Shown one piece after another: positions 43,172 to 52,836 of a stretch of 64,000 nucleotides of DNA (positions are counted from its first letter, which is position 1; each line of letters opens with the position of its first letter). The stretch comes from Yeosuana aquiaggeris (lineage in GTDB: Bacteria > Bacteroidota > Bacteroidia > Flavobacteriales > Flavobacteriaceae): the NCBI RefSeq assembly GCF_044003965.1, contig NZ_JBAWKC010000001.1, forward strand, positions 1-64,000. The letters run 5' to 3'. Made by a program: the position numbers and the translations under genes. Below the pieces are notes generated by a model that was not told the origin of the DNA, did no database searches, and saw only the letters and a program-made list of their open reading frames with translations.

Positions 43172-44587
43172 TTACCTCCAACCCCCACCTAAGGCTTCAT
43201 ATAAATTAACTACGGTCAACAATTGCTGCAGTTTGCTTTCTATCACATTGAGTTCAGAATTTAAAACACTTTGTCTTACAATTAATAAATCCAGATAATT
43301 GGCAAATCCATTATTCAGTAATTCTTCCGAGTTGGTTTCTGCCGCTCGTAAAGCTTCAACTTCATTGAGTCGATAAGTATATTTTTCCGTTTCAGCCTTA
43401 TAAGCATATAAGGCATTGGACACTTCATTGCCTGCTACTAGTAAAGTTTGTTTAAAATTTAATAAAGCCTGTTCTTGTTGGGCCTTGGCCACCTCATATT
43501 GGGTCTTAATTTTTCGCTGATTGAAAACAGGTTGTGTCAAGCCACTAACAAGTGTGGCAAAAAGAGAATTTACATTCAACAATTTATCAAGCTCAATACT
43601 CTGAAAACCCCCATTTGCAGTTAAAGTTAATGATGGATAAAAGTTGCTTCTTGCCACATTGGTCATTTCAAAATTTTGTACCAATTGGTATTCGGCGGCC
43701 ATAACATCTGGTCTGTTGCTCAATAAAGTAGCTGGTACTCCCAATTTCATATCCGTATCAATTGTTTGTGTTTCAAGTATCCCTCTTTCTATATGTTGCG
43801 GTGTCATTCCAAGAAGAATGCTCAGCACATTTTCAGATTTAAAAATGGCTGTGGCAATATCTACTTTTAAGACTTTCGCATTGTTTAATTGGGCAATATT
43901 CTGGTCAACAGCAACCTGTGTTACCATACCAGCCTCTTTTAAGGCTTTAATGGTTTCCACGCTTTTTTCACGTGTACCAATGGTTTGTTCAGTAATGAGT
44001 AGTTGCTGGTCTAATGCCAGCAACTGATAATATGTTGTTGAAATACTTGAAATAAGATAGGTTTTTACCGCTTGATGGGCCGCTATGCTTTGTAAATAAT
44101 TGGCCTGAGACGCTCTTTCATTGCTGCGTATTTTACCCCAAATATCTGCTTCCCAAGACAGATTGGCTGATAAATCAAACTGTTCTAGGGAGCCATCAAA
44201 CACTTGACCAAATTGACCGTTTCCTGACAATTCTTGATGCGTTACTGAGGCATTGGCCTTAATACTTGGTAGATAGCCAACTTTCCCTTGTTTAAAGTAG
44301 GCTTCGGCAGCAGCTATTTGCTGAATGGCAATGCGAATGTCGATATTATTTTGAAGCCCTTCTTCAATATATTTTGTCAAAAAAGGATCGGTAAAAATGG
44401 TCTTCCAAGACACCTCAGCCATTGATAAACTATCGGCAGGCAATTGATCTGTTCTGTATAAATTTTGCGTTTCCTCAATCACTGGTCGTTGATAATCTTT
44501 TGCAACAAAACAACTTTGCAGTGTTATTGAGACAACTACCAAAACCACAACTTTATTCAACATGCTATTTTTTATAGATGAACTCAT
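43172..44587 (-). CDS. RND efflux outer-membrane factor (OprM/TolC, NodT family)
   Basis: This 471-aa lipoprotein (lipobox LQSC, near residue 26) forms the trimeric outer-membrane channel of a tripartite pump. Two repeats of the outer-membrane-efflux domain are visible, with long helical segments, and LSNRPDVMAAEYQLV is the typical mid-protein signature. It is the last gene of the operon, 4 bp after the RND pump gene. Confidence 0.93.
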   Translation of the reverse strand: MSSSIKNSMLNKVVVLVVVSITLQSCFVAKDYQRPVIEETQNLYRTDQLPADSLSMAEVSWKTIFTDPFLTKYIEEGLQNNIDIRIAIQQIAAAEAYFKQGKVGYLPSIKANASVTHQELSGNGQFGQVFDGSLEQFDLSANLSWEADIWGKIRSNERASQANYLQSIAAHQAVKTYLISSISTTYYQLLALDQQLLITEQTIGTREKSVETIKALKEAGMVTQVAVDQNIAQLNNAKVLKVDIATAIFKSENVLSILLGMTPQHIERGILETQTIDTDMKLGVPATLLSNRPDVMAAEYQLVQNFEMTNVARSNFYPSLTLTANGGFQSIELDKLLNVNSLFATLVSGLTQPVFNQRKIKTQYEVAKAQQEQALLNFKQTLLVAGNEVSNALYAYKAETEKYTYRLNEVEALRAAETNSEELLNNGFANYLDLLIVRQSVLNSELNVIESKLQQLLTVVNLYEALGGGWR

Positions 44588-44591
44588 AATT

Positions 44592-47500
44592 TTAATCTTC
44601 TAGATTTTGAACAATAACCGGCGTTTTTCCAGTAATTTTTTCCTGTAACCATTGGAATAAAACAAACAACACTGGAATGACGAATATTCCTGAAATAGTT
44701 CCAATAAACAGACCTCCTACAGCACCCGTTCCTATTGAATTGTTACCTTCATGACCAACACCTTTGGTCAATACCAACGGCATCAACCCAAACACAAAAG
44801 CGAAGGAAGTCATTAAAATGGGGCGCAAACGCGCTTTAGCTCCATGTATGGCCGCATCCAGCAAAGTCTCACCCTGTCGTCGTCGTTGCACTGCAAATTC
44901 TACAATAAGAATCGCATTCTTTGCCAACAATCCAACAAGCATGATCAAAGCAATCTGAAAATAAATATTGTTTTCAAGACCCATCATTTTTGTACTAAAG
45001 TAAGCTCCGAAAATCCCAAGCGGAAGTGAACATATAACCGCAAATGGTAAAAAATAACTTTCATATTGTGCACAAAGCAAAAAGTAAACAAACAGGATGC
45101 TCAATATAAAAATAAAGGTTGTTTGATTTCCAGCTTTAATCTCTTCACGAGTTAACCCCGAATAATCAATAGTATAATTGCCAGGTAATTTTGCTACTTC
45201 CTCTTCAATAACCCTAATGGCATCACCGGAACTATATCCCGGATTTGTGCCTCCCGATAACTTTGTAGAATTGAACAAATTAAAGCGCGTGACCGATTGC
45301 GGACCATACACCCGTTTTAATGTCACAAACTGCGTGATTGGTGTCATCTCCCCGTTATCAGTTCTCACATACATGCTATTTAAGTCATCTATATTGGCAC
45401 GATCTTCTGGTAACGCCTGCATATAGACACGGAATTGTTTTCCAAATCGTGCAAAATCTGAAGCATAAACACCCCCAATATAGCCTTGTAAAGTTGAAAA
45501 TATACTATTTATTGAGACCCCTTTTTCTTTGGCCAAAGGCACATTAACTTCCATTTCATATTGTGGATAATTCGTGTTGAAAGACGATTGTGCATATTTA
45601 ATTTCCGGGTGTTTCATTAAAGCTTGAATAAATTCTTTATTTACCTTATCCAGTTCAGTAAATTCGCCCCCAAAACGGTCCAACAAATTGACTTCAAAAC
45701 CTCCAGAAAAACCAAATCCTGGAATACTTGGTGGGGTAAAAAAAATGATATTGGCCCCTTTAATAGTGGAAGCGATACCAAATAATTTACCTATAGTAGC
45801 GTCGCTTGACAGTGACGGATCCTTGCGTTCTGACAAATCCTTGAGTTTTATAAACGCCATTCCATAATTACTTCCAGCACCACTTATCAAACTTCTCCCT
45901 TGAATGAAACCCGCATCTTCAATGGCCGGAAGATCGCGCGATTTGTTATACAGTTCCTGCACTATTTCATTAGTTCTATCCAAAGAAGCTCCTACTGGTA
46001 ATTCAATATTTGCAAGAATCATACTTCTATCTTCATTGGGGACAAAGCCGGTTGGTGTGGTTTTGGAAGCCCAAAAAATACCAACTACAGCTATCATTAA
46101 TAAGAGTATTGGAATCCATTTTCTTTTGAAAAGGAATTTAAGGACGTTTTCATATTTACTTAGCGTAGCATTAAATCCAAGATTAAAAAGTGCATGAAAA
46201 CGTTGTATCGGGTTTTTACTTTTTAATTCCTCTTCTTCATTATGAGATTTTAATAAGAGTGCGCATAACGCGGGGCTTAAGGTTAAAGCGTTAACTGCCG
46301 AAATAAGAATGGCAATTATTAGGGTAATCCCAAATTGCTTGTAGAACACCCCTGTCGACCCCTCTACAAACGTAACTGGAATAAATACCGCTACCATAAC
46401 CAATGTAATAGATACAATGGCACCTGCTATTTCATGCATGGCGGTCAATGTTGCTTTTTTAGCATTTTTCTCACCGTGGTCTAATTTGGTGTGAACCGCT
46501 TCAACCACAACGATCGCATCATCAACCACAATTCCGATGGCTAAAACAAGAGCAAATAAAGTTAATAGGTTGATGGAATACCCAAACAAATTCAAGAAGA
46601 AAAAGGTTCCTATAATAGACACTGGAACTGCAATGGCCGGAATAAGCGTGGAACGTAAATCTTGTAAAAAAACAAAAACCACCAAAAACACCAGTAGGAA
46701 TGCTTCTATTAAGGTAATTATAACCTTATCTATGGATGCTGTGAGAAATAAACTTGAATCCATTGGAATAGAAATTTTAATTCCTTTTGGCAAATTATTT
46801 GTAATACCGTCCAAAGAAACTTTAATGTTTTTAATAATTTCCTGAGCATTGGATCCCTTGGTTTGTAAAACGCCCATAAACACCGCCGGATGGCCAAAAG
46901 CCATAGCTCCTGAAGTATAAGATTGCGCATCAAGCTCTATGGAGGCCACATCATTTAAACGTAAAAACTGGCCATTACCCAACGCTTTTATAATGATATC
47001 TGAATATTGCTTTTCATTTTTAAAACGACCACCATACTTTAGCACATAGGTAAATGCCTCTCCAGAATTTTCTCCAAGAGATCCAGCAGCAGCTTCAATA
47101 TTCTGTTCTCGTAATGCAGTTGTTATATCAGAAGGCATCAAGTTATATGCCGCTAATTTTTCGGGTTTTAACCAAATACGCATAGCGTAATCGTTTTGTT
47201 GAAATACATTAACATTGCCAACCCCGTTTATCCGTTGAATGGCAGGAATAACATTGATTTTTAAATAATTTTGAATAAAAGTGGCATCATAATCTTTGTT
47301 TTCTGAATAAAACCCAAATACCATTAAGAAACTTGTCTGTTGTTTCTGAGTGGTTACTCCTGTTTGCTTTACCTCTTGAGGCAACAAAGGATTTGCTCGG
47401 GATACCCTGTTTTGAACATTTACAGCGGCAACATCGGCGTCAACATCTTGATCAAAATAGACAGTTATACTTGCAGTTCCATTGTTCGCGGCTGTTGAAG

Positions 47501-47735
47501 TGATGTAAGTCATCCCTTCTACACCATTAATCTGTTCTTCAATAGGGATGATAACACTTTCTAATACGGTTTCAGCGCTGGCTCCAGGATAAGAGGCCGA
47601 CACTTGTACCGTTGGTGGTGCTATGTCTGGATATTGTTCTATGGGTAACCCTGAAATACTTATAAATCCAAGCATTAATATGATAATGGAAATTACAGTG
47701 GAAAGTACTGGTCGTTCAATGAATGTCTTTAGCAT
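44592..47735 (-). CDS. RND efflux pump of the HAE1 (AcrB/MexB) family
   Basis: The 1047-aa inner-membrane transporter is full length. It starts MLKTFIERPVLSTVISIII, and has the family blocks YPDIAPPTVQVSASYPGAS, the TM4 pair ALVLAIGIVVDDAIVVVEAV with the two aspartates of the proton relay, and TSFAFVFGLMPLVL near the end. Together with the adaptor and the outer-membrane factor it would export drugs or toxic hydrophobic compounds, driven by proton motive force. Substrates are unknown. Confidence 0.95.
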   Translation of the reverse strand: MLKTFIERPVLSTVISIIILMLGFISISGLPIEQYPDIAPPTVQVSASYPGASAETVLESVIIPIEEQINGVEGMTYITSTAANNGTASITVYFDQDVDADVAAVNVQNRVSRANPLLPQEVKQTGVTTQKQQTSFLMVFGFYSENKDYDATFIQNYLKINVIPAIQRINGVGNVNVFQQNDYAMRIWLKPEKLAAYNLMPSDITTALREQNIEAAAGSLGENSGEAFTYVLKYGGRFKNEKQYSDIIIKALGNGQFLRLNDVASIELDAQSYTSGAMAFGHPAVFMGVLQTKGSNAQEIIKNIKVSLDGITNNLPKGIKISIPMDSSLFLTASIDKVIITLIEAFLLVFLVVFVFLQDLRSTLIPAIAVPVSIIGTFFFLNLFGYSINLLTLFALVLAIGIVVDDAIVVVEAVHTKLDHGEKNAKKATLTAMHEIAGAIVSITLVMVAVFIPVTFVEGSTGVFYKQFGITLIIAILISAVNALTLSPALCALLLKSHNEEEELKSKNPIQRFHALFNLGFNATLSKYENVLKFLFKRKWIPILLLMIAVVGIFWASKTTPTGFVPNEDRSMILANIELPVGASLDRTNEIVQELYNKSRDLPAIEDAGFIQGRSLISGAGSNYGMAFIKLKDLSERKDPSLSSDATIGKLFGIASTIKGANIIFFTPPSIPGFGFSGGFEVNLLDRFGGEFTELDKVNKEFIQALMKHPEIKYAQSSFNTNYPQYEMEVNVPLAKEKGVSINSIFSTLQGYIGGVYASDFARFGKQFRVYMQALPEDRANIDDLNSMYVRTDNGEMTPITQFVTLKRVYGPQSVTRFNLFNSTKLSGGTNPGYSSGDAIRVIEEEVAKLPGNYTIDYSGLTREEIKAGNQTTFIFILSILFVYFLLCAQYESYFLPFAVICSLPLGIFGAYFSTKMMGLENNIYFQIALIMLVGLLAKNAILIVEFAVQRRRQGETLLDAAIHGAKARLRPILMTSFAFVFGLMPLVLTKGVGHEGNNSIGTGAVGGLFIGTISGIFVIPVLFVLFQWLQEKITGKTPVIVQNLED

Positions 47736-47746
47736 AATGATCCGTT

Positions 47747-48877
47747 CTAGTTTTTAAATGCAGTTTTAATAGGCTTCATTATACTATCAAAAGGAATTTC
47801 CTGAGGTGTAATAACCATATCAGTTCGCAATTTTTCAGCACCTTTAGTAACAATTTTATCCCCTTCTTTAATACCAGATTCCACAACATATAAATTATCA
47901 ATACTTGTTTTGACCTTAACTATTAAAGAGGATACTGTGTTATTTTCCCCCACTTTAAAAACCATGATGTTTCCTTGTTGCTCATAAGTGGCTTCCTGCG
48001 GAATCACTATGGCATTTTCATAAATAGTTGGAATGTTAATTTTCCCGCTATTACCATTCGTTAACAGCTCATTTGGATTATTAAAAATAGCTCTAAAATT
48101 TACTGTTCCGGTGTTTTGGTTTATTTGACCTGAACTTGTTTCAATTTTTCCCTTTTCAGAATAGGTGTTTCCATTCACAAGAATTAAACTAACTTCAGGA
48201 AAATTAGCAATCTTTTCATTTAAATTTTCTCCTTTTGTCTTTTGCAAAAAATCTAAATAATCCGCTTCATTCAAACTAAAAAAAGCATACACTTGTTTAA
48301 TATCACTTACTGTAGTTAATGGTGTTGCATCACTGGGGCTAACTAAGGAACCTTCTCTAAAATTAATTGATCCCACATACCCGTCAACAGAGCTTTTTAC
48401 CGTCGCATAATCAACATTTGCGACTATACTGTTATAATTAGCTTTAGCCTGCGCTAAATTAGCTTTAGCGGTTTCCAGCTGAACAGCGCTAATGATATTT
48501 TTTTCAACCAAAGGAATGAGTTTATCAACCTCAACTTGTGCCACATTGATACGAGCCTTAGCTGATCCGGCATCCTGACTTAATGATTGTGTTTCTAATT
48601 TAAATAAAGGCTGGCCTTTTGTAACTTTTTGACCCTCATCAACAAATACCTTTTGAATATACCCGGAAATTTTGGCTCTAACATGACTGTTTACAATCCC
48701 TTCAATATTTGTTGGATATTCTTGATAGCCGGTTATTGTTTTATGTGCAATTTGAGCAACAGGAAAGGTTGCCGGTGGCATTTGTGCTTGTTGATTGTCT
48801 TGCTTGTTTCCACAACTTGACAATAACACCATGGCAAAACATACTGTTATTATTGATTTTAGCTTGACTTTTTTCAT
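47747..48877 (-). CDS. RND efflux periplasmic adaptor (AcrA/MexA family)
   Basis: The 376-aa adaptor is a lipoprotein (lipobox LLSSC, Cys22). It has the split lipoyl domain (HVRAKISGYIQKVFVDEGQ at about 66-84), a helical hairpin (about 95-150), and the beta-barrel and membrane-proximal domains. It bridges the pump and outer-membrane channel. The gene is 11 bp upstream of the pump gene and 9 bp after the regulator. Confidence 0.94.
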   Translation of the reverse strand: MKKVKLKSIITVCFAMVLLSSCGNKQDNQQAQMPPATFPVAQIAHKTITGYQEYPTNIEGIVNSHVRAKISGYIQKVFVDEGQKVTKGQPLFKLETQSLSQDAGSAKARINVAQVEVDKLIPLVEKNIISAVQLETAKANLAQAKANYNSIVANVDYATVKSSVDGYVGSINFREGSLVSPSDATPLTTVSDIKQVYAFFSLNEADYLDFLQKTKGENLNEKIANFPEVSLILVNGNTYSEKGKIETSSGQINQNTGTVNFRAIFNNPNELLTNGNSGKINIPTIYENAIVIPQEATYEQQGNIMVFKVGENNTVSSLIVKVKTSIDNLYVVESGIKEGDKIVTKGAEKLRTDMVITPQEIPFDSIMKPIKTAFKN

Positions 48878-48886
48878 TATGATGAG

Positions 48887-49387
48887 TTAGTTTTTATTTA
48901 TATTATTGGTGATTTTTGTCTGTAATTCTTGAATGGATCTAGTGGCTTCATTTAAAAATTGGATATAATTATCATGAAATTCTAAATCAAATTTTTTTGT
49001 TTCATCAGAAATTTTTAGGTTTTCTTTTTCTTTATATTGCTTGATTTCAATATGCAGTTCTTTTTGGCTTGACCATGTATTTATCATATCATCAATACTT
49101 TGAAGTATCGCCTCCTGATTCATAATAAAATACTTTTTTCGATCTCCTGTTTTAGTGAAATACTCTATTTTCTTTAAGTCTTGTAAATGATTTAAGTGTG
49201 TAGATATGGTACTTTTACTGGCACCTAGGTTTGTTACCAAATCTTCAAAAGTGGTTCCTGCTTTTCCAGTCAGTATAATATAAGATAAAATCCGCGCCTC
49301 AACTGGTGCAAGTTGGTCCTTGCTTTCAATTAAAACTCCTAATTTTTCAACTAAGGCTTGCTTTTGCTTACATAACTCATTATTCAT
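48887..49387 (-). CDS. GbsR/MarR-type transcriptional regulator of the efflux operon
   Basis: The protein has a winged helix-turn-helix (about residues 30-95, TFEDLVTNLGASKSTISTHLNHL) and a helical C-terminal dimerisation region, as in GbsR-like repressors of the MarR superfamily. The frame opens at 49408, but the -7 element TATATTTG (49413-49406) covers that ATG, so I take the ATG at 49387 (MNNELCKQ), giving 166 aa. It is first in the operon and probably represses it by binding the inverted repeat at 49419-49438. Confidence 0.9.
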   Translation of the reverse strand: MNNELCKQKQALVEKLGVLIESKDQLAPVEARILSYIILTGKAGTTFEDLVTNLGASKSTISTHLNHLQDLKKIEYFTKTGDRKKYFIMNQEAILQSIDDMINTWSSQKELHIEIKQYKEKENLKISDETKKFDLEFHDNYIQFLNEATRSIQELQTKITNNINKN

Positions 49388-49405
49388 AACCAATAAATTT
49401 GAATA

Positions 49406-49438
49406 CAAATATAATTTAGGTTCGTTTTTATCCGAACC
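49406..49438 (-). promoter_or_regulatory. Efflux operon promoter with operator-like inverted repeat
   Basis: On the minus strand TATATTTG (49413-49406) is an exact -7 element. Just upstream GGTTCG and CGAACC (49438-49433 and 49424-49419) form a 6-bp inverted repeat with an 8-bp spacer, covering the -15 to -40 region. This is where an autoregulating GbsR/MarR repressor would bind. A TTG is 24 bp upstream of the -7 element. Confidence 0.55.
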
Positions 49439-49463
49439 AATCGAAATTACAAAAAAATGTTAA

Positions 49464-49490
49464 ATAAAAAAAGCCGACATATATCGGCTT
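49464..49490 (-). terminator. pheS terminator
   Basis: On the minus strand AAGCCGA pairs with TCGGCTT around TATATG and is followed by a T-run. It lies 24 bp after the pheS stop. Confidence 0.85.
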
Positions 49491-49513
49491 AAATTATTAT
49501 AAAATATGGCTTT

Positions 49514-50533
49514 CTATAAAGCAGATTTAAACTGCTCTAAAAAACGCACGTCGTTTTCACTTAAGAGTCTTATATCGCTAATCTGATGAAGTAATAAGGC
49601 TATACGGTCTATACCCATACCAAAAGCAAATCCGGAATATTCTTTAGAATCTATACCACAGTTTTCAAGTACATTAGGGTCTACCATACCACAACCCATA
49701 ATCTCTAACCAACCGGTTCCTTTGGTCATTTTATAATCGGTTTCAGTCTCCAATCCCCAATACACATCTACCTCAGCACTTGGTTCAGTAAATGGAAAAT
49801 AAGAAGGACGTAAGCGTATTTTAGACTTTCCAAACATTTCTGTGGTAAAGTATTGTAGTGTTTGCTTTAAGTCTGCAAAACTCACATCTTTATCTATATA
49901 CAAGCCTTCTACCTGATGGAAAAAACAATGAGAACGTGCGGAAATAGCTTCGTTTCTAAACACGCGCCCTGGTGAAATGGTTCTAATAGGTGGTTTGTTG
50001 TTTTCCATATAACGCACCTGCACCGAACTGGTATGCGTACGCAACAAAATATCAGGATTAGTTTGAATAAAAAACGTATCCTGCATATCGCGTGCCGGAT
50101 GGTATTCCGGTAAGTTTAAGGCTGTAAAATTGTGCCAGTCATCTTCCATTTCCGGGCCTTCACTCACGTTAAATCCAATACGTGAAAAGATATCAATAAT
50201 TTGGTTTTTTACAATAGAAATAGGATGACGTGCGCCAATTTGAAGGGGTTCTCCTGGTCTTGATAAATCACCATAAACACCTTTAACTTCTTCCTTGCTT
50301 TCAAGCTCTTCCTTTAAAGCGGCTACTTTATCTTCAGCGGTTTTTTTAAGTTTGTTTATAACCTGACCAAACTCCTTTTTCTGGTCATTCGCCACATTTT
50401 TAAACTCTGCAAAATAGTCGTTTAATAGTCCTTTTTTACCTAAATATTTTATACGGAATACTTCAATCTCTTCTTTTGACTGTGCTTTAAATGCCTCAGC
50501 CTCTGCAATAAGTTCCTTTATCTTCTCTATCAT
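49514..50533 (-). CDS. pheS: Phenylalanyl-tRNA synthetase alpha subunit
   Basis: PheS is the catalytic subunit that charges tRNA-Phe. The 339-aa protein has the N-terminal coiled-coil arm (about 1-85) and the class II catalytic domain with motif 2 (FRNEAISARSHCFFHQVEG at about 192-210) and motif 3 (GFAFGMGIDRIALL, near 307-320). Normal length. pheT is not adjacent. Monocistronic, with its own terminator. Confidence 0.97.
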   Translation of the reverse strand: MIEKIKELIAEAEAFKAQSKEEIEVFRIKYLGKKGLLNDYFAEFKNVANDQKKEFGQVINKLKKTAEDKVAALKEELESKEEVKGVYGDLSRPGEPLQIGARHPISIVKNQIIDIFSRIGFNVSEGPEMEDDWHNFTALNLPEYHPARDMQDTFFIQTNPDILLRTHTSSVQVRYMENNKPPIRTISPGRVFRNEAISARSHCFFHQVEGLYIDKDVSFADLKQTLQYFTTEMFGKSKIRLRPSYFPFTEPSAEVDVYWGLETETDYKMTKGTGWLEIMGCGMVDPNVLENCGIDSKEYSGFAFGMGIDRIALLLHQISDIRLLSENDVRFLEQFKSAL

Positions 50534-50571
50534 GATATCAATTCAAAATGATGGCAAATTTAATGATTTTT

Positions 50572-50605
50572 TTAAACAAAAAACTCCTTCATTTCAGAAG
50601 GAGTT
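50572..50605 (-). terminator. Terminator of the lipocalin-like lipoprotein gene
   Basis: On the minus strand AACTCCTTC pairs with GAAGGAGTT around TGAAAT and is followed by TTTTGTTT. It lies 23 bp after the stop codon at 50629. Confidence 0.85.
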
Positions 50606-50628
50606 AATATTTCTAATTAAAAAAATAA

Positions 50629-51033
50629 CTATTTTCTAACATATACATCAATATACTCCACATCTATATCCGTTGTAATTATCGTATAAGTATTACCATC
50701 AAATGTAATTGCCTGTTCAATGGATTGCCCAAAAATAGTGGCAGTATAAATTCCATTACCGGAGTTTACCCATGTACCTGAAATTGACCCATCCTCAACA
50801 CAAGGCCCATCAAAGTCATCATAAAACGTCATGGTAAACGTACCATTCGCATTAAAAACCTGTGTTTCTTGCTTTTCACAATCGGTTAAAGGAACTTCAA
50901 CACCATCTTCAAAGGCACTAAAATAGGTCCATGTTCCAATCAATAAATCCTGCGATGGATCATTGTTATCATCTTTACTACATGAAGTAAAAGCAATGGC
51001 AACTAGACTTAATACTAAAATTAATTTTTTCAA
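50629..51033 (-). CDS. Small lipocalin-like lipoprotein, 134 aa
   Basis: The SPII signal MKKLILVLSLVAIAFTSC gives a lipidated Cys18. The mature domain has the lipocalin-like start LIGTWTYFSA and strands such as NANGTFTMTFYDDF and GSISGTWVNSGNGIYT, as in the many small DUF-type lipocalins of Bacteroidota. Two further cysteines may pair. No ligand can be inferred. Monocistronic. Confidence 0.85.
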   Translation of the reverse strand: MKKLILVLSLVAIAFTSCSKDDNNDPSQDLLIGTWTYFSAFEDGVEVPLTDCEKQETQVFNANGTFTMTFYDDFDGPCVEDGSISGTWVNSGNGIYTATIFGQSIEQAITFDGNTYTIITTDIDVEYIDVYVRK

Positions 51034-51097
51034 AATTGTTGGTTTTTTTTAAGTTAGCCGCGAATGTAAGAATTTTATTCCGAGTATGTCTGTTTAT

Positions 51098-51454
51098 TTA
51101 AAATATATACTCTGTTTCTAAAAAGTAATTTACTATGGCTTCTTTCATCAGCACACTTTGTTCGCCTGCCTTTAAGTGCGGTAAGGTTTCAATTGTTTTA
51201 TAATGTGGCCAGCCTTCATCATCTACAAAATCGAGCTCATAATAGCCATAAGGCAATAAAAGCTTACAGATAGCTATGTGCATTAAGTCTAGTTTTTGTT
51301 CTTTTTTAAATGGGCGGTCCAACTGCCCAAGTTCTTGTACCCCAATTAAATAAATAATGGCATCAAGATCTAAAGTGTCTCCATCTGCAAATTGATTAGA
51401 TAACTTTTTAGTTACTAATTCCCAACGTTGTTTTAAAAGTTCGTCTCTTGACAT
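51098..51454 (-). CDS. Conserved uncharacterised protein, 118 aa
   Basis: The soluble, acidic protein starts MSRDELLKQRWELVTKKL and is mostly helical, with conserved-looking LDAIIYLIGVQELGQ, a KKEQKLDLMHIAICKLL helix and YYELDFVDDEGWPHY. The pattern is familiar from other Flavobacteria as a hypothetical protein. No signal, membrane segment or catalytic motif is seen. It stands alone between a lipoprotein gene and cvpA. Confidence 0.8.
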   Translation of the reverse strand: MSRDELLKQRWELVTKKLSNQFADGDTLDLDAIIYLIGVQELGQLDRPFKKEQKLDLMHIAICKLLLPYGYYELDFVDDEGWPHYKTIETLPHLKAGEQSVLMKEAIVNYFLETEYIF

Positions 51455-51603
51455 AATGTTTTTTTAAAGTTGCAAAGTTACGAAGTAGTTTCCTTTCAAA
51501 ACTTTATATTTCCTCTGAAATAAATATTTTAAATAGATGTCAGAGGGAACCTAAGTGATACTTCTTTTTATGTTGCATTTGTAAATTTAAAACAAAAATT
51601 ATG

Positions 51604-51611
51604 TAGGTTTG
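51604..51611 (+). promoter_or_regulatory. cvpA promoter, -7 element TAGGTTTG
   Basis: TAGGTTTG is an exact TAnnTTTG match, with TTG at 51579-51581, 22 bp upstream. Transcription would start near 51617, 12 bp before the ATG. Confidence 0.55.
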
Positions 51612-51628
51612 TTATAAATCTGAATGTT

Positions 51629-52159
51629 ATGAGTATTTTAGACCTCTCCTTGTTAACCTTATTGGTTTTAGGGTTAGTCCGTGGTTTTATGCGCGGCTTT
51701 TTTGTTGAATTAGCCTCTTTAGTTGCTTTAATTGCGGGTGTTTATGGCGCTTTTCATTTTAGTAATTTTGCAGCCTCATTTTTAAAAGAACGGGTAAACT
51801 GGGATGAAAATTCAGTAAATATTGCAGCCTTTATTATTACTTTCATCATCATCGTTTTAGTGATTGCCTTAGCCGGAAAAGCCTTAACTAAAATAGCCGA
51901 TTTTGCAATGTTGGGTCTTTTTAACAAAGTACTTGGGGCCCTTTTTGGTGGATTGAAAGTAGCTTTAATTTTAAGTGTTATCCTTATTGTGTTAGATAAA
52001 CTAGATGCCAATGTGCCCTTTGTTAAGGAGCAGGATCAACAAGAATCTGTACTTTATAATCCTGTAAAATCATTAGTCCCTATGCTATTCCCTGAGGTAA
52101 AAGTGAATGGCAAACCAATTGGCGAAGAGATAAATCCTGAACAAGAAGAGATTATTTAA
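51629..52159 (+). CDS. cvpA: CvpA family membrane protein
   Basis: The 176-aa protein has four membrane helices (about 5-22, 28-48, 62-85, 100-122) and the family's glycine-rich start LVLGLVRGFMRGFFVELASLVAL, split across residues 14-36. A soluble acidic C-terminus follows. CvpA was named for colicin V production and is linked to envelope stress. It converges with the carbonic anhydrase gene, 11 bp apart. Confidence 0.9.
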   Translation: MSILDLSLLTLLVLGLVRGFMRGFFVELASLVALIAGVYGAFHFSNFAASFLKERVNWDENSVNIAAFIITFIIIVLVIALAGKALTKIADFAMLGLFNKVLGALFGGLKVALILSVILIVLDKLDANVPFVKEQDQQESVLYNPVKSLVPMLFPEVKVNGKPIGEEINPEQEEII

Positions 52160-52170
52160 GCTCTCATATT

Positions 52171-52797
52171 TTAGTCAAGATGATAAATTTCCATAATATC
52201 TTTTAAATACTTCTCAAAGTCTATTTTTAGATCAATAAGTTTCCCGGTATGTACATCAAATACCCAACCGTGTACCTTTAATCCTCGGTCTCTGTAAGCT
52301 TTTTGAACCGCCGCTGTTTTAATAAGGTTAACGCATTGTTCCTTAACATTAAGTTCCACCAGACGATCGTACTTTTTGTCTTCATCTGTAATGGCATTGA
52401 GCTCATTTTTATGGATACGGTATACATCACGAATGTTACGTAACCAAGGATTCAAAATACCTAAATCAGCAGATTGCATAGCCGCTTTTACACCACCACA
52501 CTCATAATGTCCACAAACAACAACATGATTTACTTTAAGATTTTCTACCGCATAGTTGACAACAGACATTACATTAAGGTCAATGCTTATAACCATATTA
52601 GCAATATTGCGGTGCACAAAGGCGTCTCCAGGACCTAAGCCCATTAATTCTTCAGCAGAAACCCTACTGTCAGAGCAGCCTATAAATAAAAGTTCGGGAC
52701 TTTGACCTTTTCCTAAATTGGTAAAAAAATCAGGTTCCACAGCAAGCCTATCTTTAATCCACTGTTCATTATTTTCAAATACTTTATCTAAGTTCAT
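52171..52797 (-). CDS. can: Beta-class carbonic anhydrase
   Basis: The enzyme interconverts CO2 and bicarbonate. The zinc ligands C41, H97 and C100 and the catalytic D43-R45 pair (CSDSR and CGHYECGG) are all present. 208 aa is normal for the beta class, and no signal peptide is seen, so it is cytoplasmic. It lies 46 kb from the dab operon in this window, but both act on the cell's bicarbonate pool. Monocistronic. Confidence 0.95.
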   Translation of the reverse strand: MNLDKVFENNEQWIKDRLAVEPDFFTNLGKGQSPELLFIGCSDSRVSAEELMGLGPGDAFVHRNIANMVISIDLNVMSVVNYAVENLKVNHVVVCGHYECGGVKAAMQSADLGILNPWLRNIRDVYRIHKNELNAITDEDKKYDRLVELNVKEQCVNLIKTAAVQKAYRDRGLKVHGWVFDVHTGKLIDLKIDFEKYLKDIMEIYHLD

Positions 52798-52836
52798 AAA
52801 ACTAAAATTGATTGAGATAAAGATACTTGAAATATA

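Noticed and set aside
44764..46845. Several plus-strand ORFs across the RND pump gene
   Set aside because: They lie antisense within a full-length, well-conserved gene and have no family features.
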